From Methanoperedens sp049303315 (GTDB lineage Archaea; Halobacteriota; Methanosarcinia; Methanosarcinales; Methanoperedenaceae): a stretch of DNA of 29,373 nt. A program made the position numbers and the translations under genes. The notes under the pieces were generated by a model. It was given only the letters and a program-made list of their open reading frames with translations, ran no database searches and was not told the origin of the DNA. Positions within the stretch are counted from its first letter, which is position 1, and each line of letters opens with the position of its first letter. Of the stretch, positions 8,792 through 16,424 are shown piece by piece. The stretch covers positions 1 to 29,373 of the forward strand of contig JBAQMZ010000009.1 of assembly GCA_049303315.1 (NCBI GenBank), read 5' to 3'.

Positions 8792-9897
8792 TGCCTATGT
8801 TTTCGGACCGTGTAAAGAGTATTGACATCTCCGGTATCCGGAAGATGTTTGAAGGCGCGGGTCCGAATGCCGTCAATCTCGGCCTCGGCCAGCCTGATTT
8901 CGACACACCTGAGCATATTAAAAAAGCGGCGGTTGATGCAATAAATCAGGGTTTCACAGGCTATACCGCGAACCTCGGGATTCCAGAACTGCGAGAAGCC
9001 CTGTGCAGGAAATTTGAGCGTGAGAACCATTTCACAGTCGAGCCAAACGAAATTATCGTCACATCAGGGGCATCCGAAGCGCTTCACCTGGCGCTGCAAT
9101 CGCTTGTGGATAACGGTGATGAGGTCCTGGTACCTGACCCGGGATTTGTATCGTATTCGGCTCTGGCAAAGATTGCGGGGGGAAAGGTGGTGGGCATACC
9201 TCTTGGCGAAGCGCTGACATTGACGCCGGAAGCCGTGAATGAATCCATTACTTCTAAAACCGTTGCACTGATTATCAATTCCCCTTCAAATCCCACAGGG
9301 ACTGTCCAGACAAAAAAGGAGATTAAAGCGCTGGCAGGAATAGCGGAGGACAATAATATTACAATAATCTCGGATGAAGTCTATGAGCATTTCATCTATG
9401 AGGGCGAGCATGTAAGCCCGGCGCAGTTCACTGATAAAGTAATTACAATCAACGCAGTCTCAAAAACGTACGCCATGACAGGCTGGCGCATCGGTTATGC
9501 AGCAGCGAGGAAGGAATATATCGAGCAGATGCTCAAAATTCACCAGTACATCCAGGCATGTGCCTGCTCAATAGCGCAGAAGGCGGCGCTGGCTGCGATT
9601 GAGGGGCCGCAGGAGTGTGTGAGCGAGATGCGCGAGAGTTTCAGGGCAAGAAGGGATATCCTGCTTTCAGGATTTGCTTCAATGGGTATTAAATGCGTGA
9701 AGCCGCAGGGGGCTTTCTATGCATTCCCTGAGGTTGCGGATGAGGATGCGCCCCGGAAATTGCTGGAAAAAGGTGTGATTGTTACTCCGGGCTCGGCTTT
9801 CGGGGAGAACGGGAAGGGGCATATCAGGATTTCATATGCAGTTTCGGAGGGGAATTTGAGGAGAGCGATTGGGGTGATGGAGAGGGTAAAGATTTAA
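8791..9897 (+). CDS. Class I/II PLP-dependent aminotransferase
   Basis: 368 aa aspartate/aromatic-type aminotransferase of subgroup I-gamma. Visible motifs are NLGLGQPDFDTP (substrate-binding N-terminus), SGASEALHLA (phosphate site), INSPSNPTGT (Asn of the PLP ring), ISDEVYEHFIY (Asp and Tyr), SKTYAMTGWRIGY (Schiff-base Lys), and the C-terminal HIRISYA Arg that binds the carboxylate. The start is ambiguous: GTG 8788, ATG 8791 (overlaps the upstream TGA) or ATG 8797 are all close; I use 8791. It closes the salvage operon. In methionine salvage the last step is a transamination, so it could serve there, but aspartate, alanine or aromatic substrates are equally possible. Confidence 0.92.
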   Translation: MPMFSDRVKSIDISGIRKMFEGAGPNAVNLGLGQPDFDTPEHIKKAAVDAINQGFTGYTANLGIPELREALCRKFERENHFTVEPNEIIVTSGASEALHLALQSLVDNGDEVLVPDPGFVSYSALAKIAGGKVVGIPLGEALTLTPEAVNESITSKTVALIINSPSNPTGTVQTKKEIKALAGIAEDNNITIISDEVYEHFIYEGEHVSPAQFTDKVITINAVSKTYAMTGWRIGYAAARKEYIEQMLKIHQYIQACACSIAQKAALAAIEGPQECVSEMRESFRARRDILLSGFASMGIKCVKPQGAFYAFPEVADEDAPRKLLEKGVIVTPGSAFGENGKGHIRISYAVSEGNLRRAIGVMERVKI

Positions 9898-9941
9898 GTA
9901 GAATAAAAAGTCCTTCGGATAACTTATGCGAGGTGGATTTT

Positions 9942-11099
9942 ATGATAAGGGAATCAGCGTTTGGGGATGAAAAAATAAATGAGAGGATTGAAAAATTCGA
10001 TGCATATAAGGAGCGTTTCACTCTATTTCTGTTAGACTACTACTGGGTATTTGTTCCTCTATACTTAATAATAGGAATTCCGTTGGATCGTTGGATATTA
10101 TATCCTGAAAATAAGATATTGAACTCTTCACATGAGGCTATACTCGGAGCTATTACCACATTTATTGTAGCATTTCTTTCTACCCGCCTGTCCAAGAAAA
10201 TACCATATACTTTCAAGCGAATATGGGATAGAAATATCATTTCATCAAAAGGCAGTGAAAAAGATATCCAAGATGAATTTATAACCTTCTTAGACAATTT
10301 TGAAAAAGATCTAAATAGCAAAATTGGAGTTATTTGGGGTGTTATGTGGGTGAGTATTCTTTTATCGGGAGTCGTTTCCTCTCACTATACCCAACGTTTC
10401 TTGGTTGGCTTAAACAATATACATCTGGTCGTATTTGCAATATTCCTCCTCTTTTTTGGATTCTACCTATACATCGGAGGAATAATCTTATACAGAATGT
10501 ACGTCACCGCTAAATATATTAGAAAAATAAGTCGAGAGTTTGATATCAGTATTCAGATATTACACCCCGACAAATGCGGAGGTCTCAAGCCCATAGGAGA
10601 TTTGTGTCTTTCAAATTCATTTATTTTAATTGTGATGGGAATTTATTTCGCAATAGCAATAGCAATAGCTCGGAGAGAAGAGTATAGCTTTGCTTATGGC
10701 CTTTTACTTTTGAGCGTCATTGTCATCAGTATACTAGCATTTATTTTGCCGGTTAATTATATACATAAAATAATGCTCAAAGAGAAGATCAAGACATTGG
10801 AAATTTTGGATAGGGTCGTCGGTGATCAGATCCCTGTTATAAACAAGCCCAAGAAAATGGAGTTATCTGAAATTAATAAAATTAAAGAATGTGAAGTTCT
10901 GCTGGAACAGTACAAAGAGGTTGAAGAATTTAATACTTGGCCCTTTGACACTTCAATATGGAGAAAGTTTATAGCTTCTGAGATAGTCTTGATTTTTACT
11001 TGGGTAACAACTGGATCAAGATGGCTTGGGGAGAACGATAAAAATTTAATAACAAATACCTTCAAAGCAATTTTGGCATTTTTTGGTATACCTTCTTGA
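9942..11099 (+). CDS. Polytopic membrane protein, unknown function
   Basis: 385 aa. About six hydrophobic segments are visible: FLLDYYWVFVPLYLIIGIPL near the N-terminus, AILGAITTFIVAFLS, VIWGVMWVSILLSGVVS, LVVFAIFLLFFGFYLYIGG, FILIVMGIYFAIAIAIA and LLLLSVIVISILAFILP. Between the second and third is a charged cytoplasmic-looking stretch, and a charged, helix-prone tail follows the last (residues about 280-345), ending with a weaker hydrophobic segment. I do not recognise a family. The start is fixed by GAGGTG at 9930-9935 ahead of the ATG at 9942; the GTG at 9933 lies inside that ribosome site. Codon use is AT-rich compared with the operon upstream, which hints at a different origin. Confidence 0.75.
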   Translation: MIRESAFGDEKINERIEKFDAYKERFTLFLLDYYWVFVPLYLIIGIPLDRWILYPENKILNSSHEAILGAITTFIVAFLSTRLSKKIPYTFKRIWDRNIISSKGSEKDIQDEFITFLDNFEKDLNSKIGVIWGVMWVSILLSGVVSSHYTQRFLVGLNNIHLVVFAIFLLFFGFYLYIGGIILYRMYVTAKYIRKISREFDISIQILHPDKCGGLKPIGDLCLSNSFILIVMGIYFAIAIAIARREEYSFAYGLLLLSVIVISILAFILPVNYIHKIMLKEKIKTLEILDRVVGDQIPVINKPKKMELSEINKIKECEVLLEQYKEVEEFNTWPFDTSIWRKFIASEIVLIFTWVTTGSRWLGENDKNLITNTFKAILAFFGIPS

Positions 11100-11276
11100 T
11101 TTGTAAATGATCAACTCGGTGTTATGGATCTGAATACAGCATCTTATTATAGAGACTAAAAGCGATAGTTGCCGCCGATGCAAAACAGCGCCGCAATTCC
11201 AGACTGAAGTTGTTTTTTGTTCAATGCAGAGGGAAAGATTTCTAACTTTATTTCCCTGTTAAAAGTCACCTACAAA
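11100..11276. other. Short gap, nothing recognised
   Basis: 177 bases between the convergent membrane-protein and HAD genes. I see no credible ORF, RNA or clear terminator hairpin here. Confidence 0.4.
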
Positions 11277-12086
11277 TCAATTCCTGAGAACCCTCTTTTC
11301 AATAACCCCAACTATCTCCTTAATATCCTTTATCACCACATCCGCCTCCTCGCACAGAAGCTTCGGGCATTTCCCTGTCTGCTGTATCGAAAGCACCCCC
11401 AAATCCGCTGCGCGCATCGCAAGCAAGTCATTAATCCCATCGCCCACCATAACCACTTTATCGTATTGCAGTTTCAATCTCTTCACAATCTCTTCCTTTT
11501 TCCTTGGCGTGGCTATCTCAAACACCCTGTCTAAGGGCAGATTCACATTATTCGCAAGCGCTCCCAGGTTACGCATGCTGTCGCCCGAAGCTATGTAGGT
11601 ATCAATATTGCGTTCATTGAGGGCATTTATTACAAAAGGGGTGTTGGAATACACTTTCCCGCCTGTGCAGATGACATACGGAATGTTTTTCCCATCCACA
11701 TCAATAATCAACCCCACGCCCATATAAAAAATATCCTTGCACCGTTTTTTTACGGCAGCCATAACGTCCTGTAAATCGGACATTGCAGCTCTTGTATCGC
11801 TTTCAACAACAGATACAGCAATGGCTTTATTTATCTGGGATCTCGAACATCCCACTTCTATATCGATTTTGTATTTCCTGATAAAATCCGAGACAAGCAT
11901 GTCAGGCGGGCAGTTAACCAGTTTATTAGAATCGACCTGCATTACAAGAAGAGCGCAATATGGTTTTTTTCCGACAAGTTCGGTTGATACTACCTCATCC
12001 AGATATTCACCGGTATGTATGTTCTTTGCCACGCGATACATGCGAAGCAGTGTTCCTGCGCTATCAAACACCACGGCGATTTTCAT
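11277..12086 (-). CDS. HAD-superfamily protein with variant first motif
   Basis: 269 aa after start correction. Motif I reads FDSAGTLL at residues 7-14, so the first Asp (Asp8) is present but the second, general-acid Asp of DxDGT is Ala. Later motifs are intact: YIASGD (motif II), a Lys-rich stretch before VMVGDGINDLLAMRAADLGV (motif IV). The layout recalls P-type ATPase phosphorylation-domain or ZntA-like soluble HADs found in methanogens. The catalytic capacity as a phosphatase is therefore uncertain. I chose the ATG at 12086 rather than 12167 because the protein proper starts MKIAVVFD and a TATA-like box (12110-12117) lies 27 bases before it, inside the longer ORF. Confidence 0.8.
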   Translation of the reverse strand: MKIAVVFDSAGTLLRMYRVAKNIHTGEYLDEVVSTELVGKKPYCALLVMQVDSNKLVNCPPDMLVSDFIRKYKIDIEVGCSRSQINKAIAVSVVESDTRAAMSDLQDVMAAVKKRCKDIFYMGVGLIIDVDGKNIPYVICTGGKVYSNTPFVINALNERNIDTYIASGDSMRNLGALANNVNLPLDRVFEIATPRKKEEIVKRLKLQYDKVVMVGDGINDLLAMRAADLGVLSIQQTGKCPKLLCEEADVVIKDIKEIVGVIEKRVLRN

Positions 12087-12109
12087 AGCATACACACGGC
12101 TTTTATGGG

Positions 12110-12117
12110 TATTTAGA
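12110..12117 (-). promoter_or_regulatory. TATA-like box for the HAD gene
   Basis: CTAAATAC read on the minus strand, centred about 27 bases before the ATG at 12086. It lies within the longer open frame and thereby argues for the shorter, leaderless start. Confidence 0.5.
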
Positions 12118-12224
12118 TTTTCCCAAGATGCTGCAATAGTACTTCGCGTCCCTGCAGTGAGCTTCATTTGCTATAATCACGTTCTTAAATAATCATAGCC
12201 GTGAATAAAAAGCCTCGGGGTCTG

Positions 12225-12281
12225 GACAGGATTAACAGGATTTATCCGGTCAATCCTGTTATCCCGTCTAAAAACGAGACG
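12225..12281. repeat. Hairpin repeat, AACAGGATT/AATCCTGTT
   Basis: A perfect 9-bp inverted repeat (12234-12242 and 12252-12260, 9-base loop) preceded by another copy of the ACAGGATT word, followed by a second 5-bp stem (CGTCT/AGACG at 12264-12281). It lies in the divergent gap between the HAD and Ku genes. ACAGGATTAACAGGATT-type words resemble short dispersed repeats of archaeal genomes; any function is unknown. Confidence 0.5.
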
Positions 12282-12331
12282 TCAAGATTTGAAATTATGG
12301 AAATTTACGAACCCTGCTATAACATAAGCAA

Positions 12332-12340
12332 GTTTTATTA
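12332..12340 (+). promoter_or_regulatory. TATA-like box for ku
   Basis: GTTTTATTA lies about 28 bases before the ATG at 12364, compatible with a leaderless transcript starting at the gene. Confidence 0.4.
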
Positions 12341-12363
12341 CCCTGCGCATCAAATTTATAATT

Positions 12364-13128
12364 ATGAGAGCGGTGTGGTCAGGTAGCATCAGTTTCGTGC
12401 TGATAAACATCCCGGTAAAATTGTTTGCAGCTACCGAGGACAGGAAAGTGCATTTCAGGAATTTATGCGGGACCTGCAATACTCCCATAAACCTGAAGCG
12501 CTGGTGCCCTGTGTGCGGAAAAGAGGTTCTTTACGATAATATGAATAAGGGGTTTCCTATCGAAAAGGACAGGTTTGTGGTGTTCACCCGGAAAGAACTG
12601 GATGTGCTTGAACCTGAGACTTCCGGGATTATCACAGTGGATAAATTCGTTGACACGGTTGAAATCATCCCTATCGCTTTTGATTCCTTTTATTTCATAG
12701 CGCCTGAAAAGGGAGCGGAAAAGGCTTATGCGCTGATTCAAAAAGTTTTGACCCTGCACAACAAGGCTATGGCTGCAAGGCTTGTGATGCACGGCAAGGA
12801 ACATGTGTGCGTCATTGCGGGTTACCAGAAAGGACTTATGCTCACCACGCTTCACTATTCGCAGGAAATACACGAAATCAATGAGGTACTGGATGAACTT
12901 CCGGCTCCGACTGATGATGAGGTCAGGCTTGCCTCGGCTCTTGTCGAAAAGCTCTCAGGGAAATTTGAGCTTGGAGAGTATGAGGATAATTACCGAAGCA
13001 TGGTTGAAAAAATGGTAATGCAGAAAGAGAAGGGTGAGGAAATTATAGTGGAAGCCAAAGCAAAACCTGCCGCGCCCAAGGATTTGATGCAGGAGCTGCG
13101 GAGGAGTATTGAGGTTGTTTCCCAATAA
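12364..13128 (+). CDS. ku: Ku homologue, DNA end-binding protein
   Basis: 254 aa, the size of single-domain prokaryotic Ku, which forms a homodimeric ring on DNA ends in non-homologous end joining. The opening RAVWSGSISFVLINIPVKLFAA is diagnostic, as are YDNMNKGFPIEKDRFVVFT and the helical region with LHYSQEIHEI. Two CxxC pairs (CGTC at about residues 35-38 and CPVC at 48-51) form a likely zinc site; many bacterial Ku proteins keep fewer of these Cys. The C-terminus is short and lysine-rich with KAKPAAPKDLMQ. No ligase D, polymerase or phosphoesterase partner is in the window. Prokaryotic Ku is patchy in archaea, so transfer is plausible. Confidence 0.94.
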   Translation: MRAVWSGSISFVLINIPVKLFAATEDRKVHFRNLCGTCNTPINLKRWCPVCGKEVLYDNMNKGFPIEKDRFVVFTRKELDVLEPETSGIITVDKFVDTVEIIPIAFDSFYFIAPEKGAEKAYALIQKVLTLHNKAMAARLVMHGKEHVCVIAGYQKGLMLTTLHYSQEIHEINEVLDELPAPTDDEVRLASALVEKLSGKFELGEYEDNYRSMVEKMVMQKEKGEEIIVEAKAKPAAPKDLMQELRRSIEVVSQ

Positions 13129-13617
13129 TCCATAGCTAACTTTGGCATGAAAAACGTATGAAGGATTGAGATAGTTTTTTAGCAGATAAAATGAAATACC
13201 TGACCGCCAAGAAGCCGAACACAAGTGATGATAAGAGGATCAAAGAATTTGACAGTTACAGTGAAATTTAGAAAAAACAAGCCGAAAAAGTACATTCTGG
13301 CGAATTTTGACCAGATAAATAAGATGATTTTGGTGAAAAATCAAGGAATAATATAGCAAAATGCTAAGATATTAGTAAAATTTTATTAACTGTCAAACTC
13401 AGGTTATAGAATTGGCAGGTAGCGTAACATTTTTTTGGTCATATACGCGCCCCATTTTCACCGCCGCAGGTAAAAGGCTCTCTCAACTTGGCAAAAAATT
13501 ATATACTATGATGCTGTGATTAAAATATTTATTTCAAAGCTTGCATACACAAAATGGCCATTTTTAATCAGTACATAAAGGCTGGAAAGGTTGGAGGCGT
13601 TTCAGAGGCAAATAGAT
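13129..13617. other. Gene-poor AT-rich gap before the island
   Basis: No gene of convincing length. It holds a short Met-started frame at 13191-13271 (26 codons, lysine-rich, opening MKYLTAKKPN) and an overlapping frame at 13228-13356 (KFRKNKPKKYILANF segment), which together look like transposase debris or chance. The 150-bp inverted-repeat element is annotated separately. TATA-like AT runs at 13496-13507 and 13520-13534 could drive the five-gene operon that follows. Confidence 0.45.
13248..13397. mobile_element. MITE-like element with 11-bp terminal inverted repeats
   Basis: TTTGACAGTTA at 13248-13258 is repeated as its exact complement at 13387-13397, giving a 150-bp unit. Its right part (13338-13397) recurs inverted at 29311-29371 with only scattered mismatches, and the junction sequence past the right repeat (GTCAAACTCAGGT) recurs at about 29249-29265. 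A related mobile element or insertion-sequence end is the simplest reading. No transposase is encoded inside. Confidence 0.55.
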
Positions 13618-14382
13618 ATGAAAGAAATTTATATTGAAGCCGCAGACAAACACCGTGTTCGCAACATATTAGTTGATGCAGGATCGAATAATCTCGTTAT
13701 TTTGGCACACGGAATAACATCAGAAAAAAATGAGGATGGGATATATACACGATTTGCTGAGAAGATATTATTCCCAGATTTCGACAGCATTCGTTTCGAT
13801 TTTAGAGGACACGGAGATTCCCAGCGTCCACCAATAGAAATGAAGGTTTCTGGAGAAATACTAGACCTAATGGCTGTTATAGCTTGGGCTAGGCAACATT
13901 ATAAGAGAATCCATTTGGTTGCGACTAGTTTTGGGGCTAGTATAACTCTATTGTCGAGCTCAATTTTTGATTTAAATTTTCTTTTAAGTGTCACGATGTG
14001 GAATCCCGTAATCAACTATCGAAATACCTTTATCAATTCAACCGTGGGTTGGGGTAAAGAGTTCTTCGATCAAAGCTCTATAGAGGAACTTGCCTATCGT
14101 CCATACACAAAAATCCCTGAATCAGAGTTCTTCATATGCCCTGAATTGACAATCGAATTTCTTCTGTTGCATCCAGAAAAAGTCGTGTGGCCCGAGAAGA
14201 TTCCCCTTTTAATCATCCACGGAACCGGTGATACTGTTGTCCCCTATGAAGATGCTGTTAATTTCTCAAAGCAAAATAAGAATGTTTCATTCCATACCAT
14301 CCCTAATGTAGACCATGGGTTCGACGAGAAAATAGAAGAAGTGTATGAAGTAACAAAAACATGGATAAATAAATTTTATTAG
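13618..14382 (+). CDS. Alpha/beta hydrolase
   Basis: 254 aa single-domain alpha/beta hydrolase. The nucleophile elbow is ATSFGAS with Ser104 (Ala in place of the first Gly of GxSxG), the oxyanion region is LAHGITSEK (residues 29-37), the strand FDFRGHGDS (60-68) is typical, and the triad is completed by Asp205 (HGTGDTVVP) and His233 (NVDHGF). It is most like small esterases or thioesterase-type lipases; the substrate is unknown. I chose the ATG at 13618, with AGAGG 10 bases upstream, over a TTG at 13591. It is first in the AT-rich five-gene run, and the next gene starts 11 bases after its stop. Confidence 0.86.
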   Translation: MKEIYIEAADKHRVRNILVDAGSNNLVILAHGITSEKNEDGIYTRFAEKILFPDFDSIRFDFRGHGDSQRPPIEMKVSGEILDLMAVIAWARQHYKRIHLVATSFGASITLLSSSIFDLNFLLSVTMWNPVINYRNTFINSTVGWGKEFFDQSSIEELAYRPYTKIPESEFFICPELTIEFLLLHPEKVVWPEKIPLLIIHGTGDTVVPYEDAVNFSKQNKNVSFHTIPNVDHGFDEKIEEVYEVTKTWINKFY

Positions 14383-14385
14383 GAG
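14381..14385 (+). promoter_or_regulatory. Ribosome site that fixes the acyltransferase start
   Basis: AGGAG overlaps the hydrolase stop and lies 8 bases before the GTG at 14394. The alternative GTG at 14385 sits on the site itself and is ruled out. Confidence 0.6.
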
Positions 14386-14393
14386 TGATTTTT

Positions 14394-15065
14394 GTGTCGT
14401 TTAACAGTTCTGATAACACAACAGTAAGTAATTATGTACGGCAAATCTCTCCAGAACTTATACACTTAGGCAAAGGCGTGATTATTAGAGATTTTGTTGT
14501 GATTGGTCTGCCAAATGACGACCAAACATTGTTTAAGGATGAATCATCGAGGCATGTATGGATTGGTTCTAATACAATTCTAAATCCCTTTGCTGTAGTT
14601 TTTGAAGGAGCAACGTTAGGAGATTCGGTAGTTCTTGAGGAGAGGACTACTATAGGGTCTCTAACAAAAATTGGTGCGAGAACTCGTATACTATATCAAG
14701 CCCAAGTATATGATAATGTGATAGTAGATACAGATTGTGTAATTGGTGGATTTATTGGTAATAATTGCAAAATTGGTTCAGGGTGTAGTATATTCGGCAA
14801 CTTAGTGCATAGATACAGTAAAGCTGATCCAAGATTATGGAACATTGAAGATGAGGAAGGCCCCACAATCGAAGATGGTGTTTTAGTTGGTTTTGGGGCT
14901 GTTATTGTAGGAGAAATAACTATTGGGGCTGGTGCACGAATTCGTCCAAACGCAGTGGTTACCAGAGATGTAGGTAGGGGTGAAATATACCCATCCAAAT
15001 TGAAGACCAGATTATCAAGAGCGATTAAGGGAGTTTGGGATAAAAGCAGTGGCGGGATACATTGA
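14394..15065 (+). CDS. Left-handed beta-helix (hexapeptide) acyltransferase
   Basis: 223 aa with repeating hexapeptides along its length: LGKGVIIRDFVVIG, VWIGSNTILNPFAVV, ATLGDSVVLEERTTIG, TKIGARTRI, CVIGGFIGNNCKIGSGCSIFG and, after an acidic loop (ADPRLWNIEDEEGPTIEDG), LVGFGAVIVGEITIGAGARIRPNAVVTRDV. This is the fold of acetyl-CoA-dependent sugar or amino-sugar acetyltransferases. The HRYSKAD segment supplies a candidate catalytic His. A GTG start is used, fixed by the ribosome site. The stop overlaps the cyclase-like gene start by one base. Acceptor is unknown; nearby glycosyltransferase suggests a sugar, by inference. Confidence 0.86.
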   Translation: MSFNSSDNTTVSNYVRQISPELIHLGKGVIIRDFVVIGLPNDDQTLFKDESSRHVWIGSNTILNPFAVVFEGATLGDSVVLEERTTIGSLTKIGARTRILYQAQVYDNVIVDTDCVIGGFIGNNCKIGSGCSIFGNLVHRYSKADPRLWNIEDEEGPTIEDGVLVGFGAVIVGEITIGAGARIRPNAVVTRDVGRGEIYPSKLKTRLSRAIKGVWDKSSGGIH

Positions 15066-16297
15066 TGAGCATTGAAGACCAAATAGCTGAGATACAGACA
15101 ACGTATGATATTCTGCAAAAGGCAGCAAAAACAGGGACTTTGATGCTCATTGACCTAGCAAATTCAACGGCATTCAAAAACAGACATCCTGAGCCAGCTT
15201 GGTTAAAGAGATTGCTTGAGTTTCGACAGGCTGTTTTGCGTGGCCTTGGTAACCGAAGTCCATCAAAGTTCTTAGGTGATGGTGTGTTGTGTTTTTTTCC
15301 AGATGATGATCCTCTGGCCTTTGAGGTGCTTTCAATTGCAAAACGAATACTTCAAGAAATCAAAGACGCAAATAAGAGACATCAGTACTCGGCAGAATAT
15401 ATTTTGGAAGCTCGGGTGGTGTTAGATTACGGAGAAGTTTATCTTTTTGACCGAGGGGATGGGCAGGTTAATGATCCACAAGGCTCCTGCGTCGATAGAT
15501 TATTTAGAGTGGAAAAGTACATTCTTCAAGGTTGCATAGGTTTTACTGAGTATTTTGCCACAAAGGCAGGTCTCCAGAATCCGTTCAGCATTGGTCGCTA
15601 TCGATTAAAAGGATTAGGAGATACACGTCATAAAATATTTCTTTTAGAAGAACCTACGGCAGCCGTACGATCGAGGATTAATGTCCAAAAAGAAATTTCG
15701 GCTCTTGCTGATATTTGGGATCTTGGATATAATGGAGAGGGTGAAGTTTTCATAATTGGAGGTTATATCCCCCCTGATAAGAATGTCGGTATTACTCACG
15801 TAGAGATGGGTGATAAGGATGCTCTAGTTGAAACGATAACCAACTTCGCGAAAATAGAAAGAATAGGTGATATAAAGGTTCTTATCAGTTCTGAAATCTC
15901 CGAAGAACAACTTCGTGAAAATATTGTTTGCATTGGGGGACCATATCATAACAGTTGTTGTTTGCGCATGATGAGAGAAATTAAGTCACCATATATTTTC
16001 GATCTATCTCATGACGAAACACCTCTAATAAATCAAATAGATACTGATATCTATTACTCGTCACGCGATCATACGAGAATTACTAAAGATTATGGATTCT
16101 TTGCAAGATTCACAAATCCATTAAACGAAGAAAGACATGTTATTCTTGTTTGTGGGATTGAAACATATGGCGTGCATGGTGCAGTTCGAGCATTTAGTGG
16201 GATAAGGAACAATGCTCATTTCTTAGAATTACATGATATAATTTATGAAAAAATGCGGTCTGTCTGGGGATCAACTAGAATTTTTCTGTCTGCTTGA
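15065..16297 (+). CDS. Class III nucleotide-cyclase-like protein, probably frameshifted
   Basis: 410 aa as read. Residues about 20-198 match the class III adenylate/guanylate cyclase fold: metal Asp30 (LMLIDLANST), Lys68 and metal Asp72 (SKFLGDGVLCFF), base-site Asp137, then GSCVDRLFR where Arg148 is kept but the usual transition-state Asn is Asp144; RYRLKGLGD gives the lid strand. The Lys/Asp pair is adenylate-cyclase-like. Residues about 205-410 are an unidentified alpha/beta domain with CIGGPYHNS, KDYGFFARFTNPLNEERH and CGIETYGVHGAVRA. The stop at 16297 seems premature: one base fewer in the T5 run at 16281-16285 would extend it to 16421. The ATG at 15065 overlaps the upstream stop; a TTG at 15062 is unlikely. 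Confidence 0.8.
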   Translation: MSIEDQIAEIQTTYDILQKAAKTGTLMLIDLANSTAFKNRHPEPAWLKRLLEFRQAVLRGLGNRSPSKFLGDGVLCFFPDDDPLAFEVLSIAKRILQEIKDANKRHQYSAEYILEARVVLDYGEVYLFDRGDGQVNDPQGSCVDRLFRVEKYILQGCIGFTEYFATKAGLQNPFSIGRYRLKGLGDTRHKIFLLEEPTAAVRSRINVQKEISALADIWDLGYNGEGEVFIIGGYIPPDKNVGITHVEMGDKDALVETITNFAKIERIGDIKVLISSEISEEQLRENIVCIGGPYHNSCCLRMMREIKSPYIFDLSHDETPLINQIDTDIYYSSRDHTRITKDYGFFARFTNPLNEERHVILVCGIETYGVHGAVRAFSGIRNNAHFLELHDIIYEKMRSVWGSTRIFLSA

Positions 16298-16421
16298 ATT
16301 TGAAGTAGAAATAAATGGACAGGTGCGGATTCCTTCCTTGGACACTCAATTAAAAGGGCTTGCAGTGAAGTGGAATGATGAAAAAAATTGGAAACTTCAA
16401 AATCCACCACCACATGGATAA
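16245..16421 (+). pseudogene. Shifted-frame tail of the cyclase-like protein
   Basis: A 58-codon frame, +1 relative to the cyclase-like gene, overlaps its last 53 bases and runs to a TAA three bases before the glycosyltransferase ATG. Its reading after the overlap (LEFEVEINGQV, then LAVKWND, ending NPPPHG) has a strand-forming pattern that would complete the alpha/beta domain. Removing one T from the T5 run joins the frames smoothly as R-I-F-C-L-L-E-F-E-V. I read it as the lost C-terminus of one protein rather than a separate gene; a sequencing error or a slippery site could also explain it. Confidence 0.6.
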
Positions 16422-16424
16422 AAG

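Noticed and set aside
13191..13356. Two short overlapping frames as a small gene
   Set aside because: They run into the inverted-repeat element and overlap in different phases; more likely debris of a mobile element or chance.
13516..13578. 20-aa frame with GTG start just before the AT-rich operon, as a precursor peptide
   Set aside because: No ribosome site, no Cys or core-like pattern; AT-rich sequence gives such frames easily.
16245..16421. Independent 58-aa gene overlapping the end of the cyclase-like gene
   Set aside because: It has an ATG, but its sequence reads as a continuation of the upstream domain after a one-base shift, and its start has no ribosome site; treated as a frameshifted tail.
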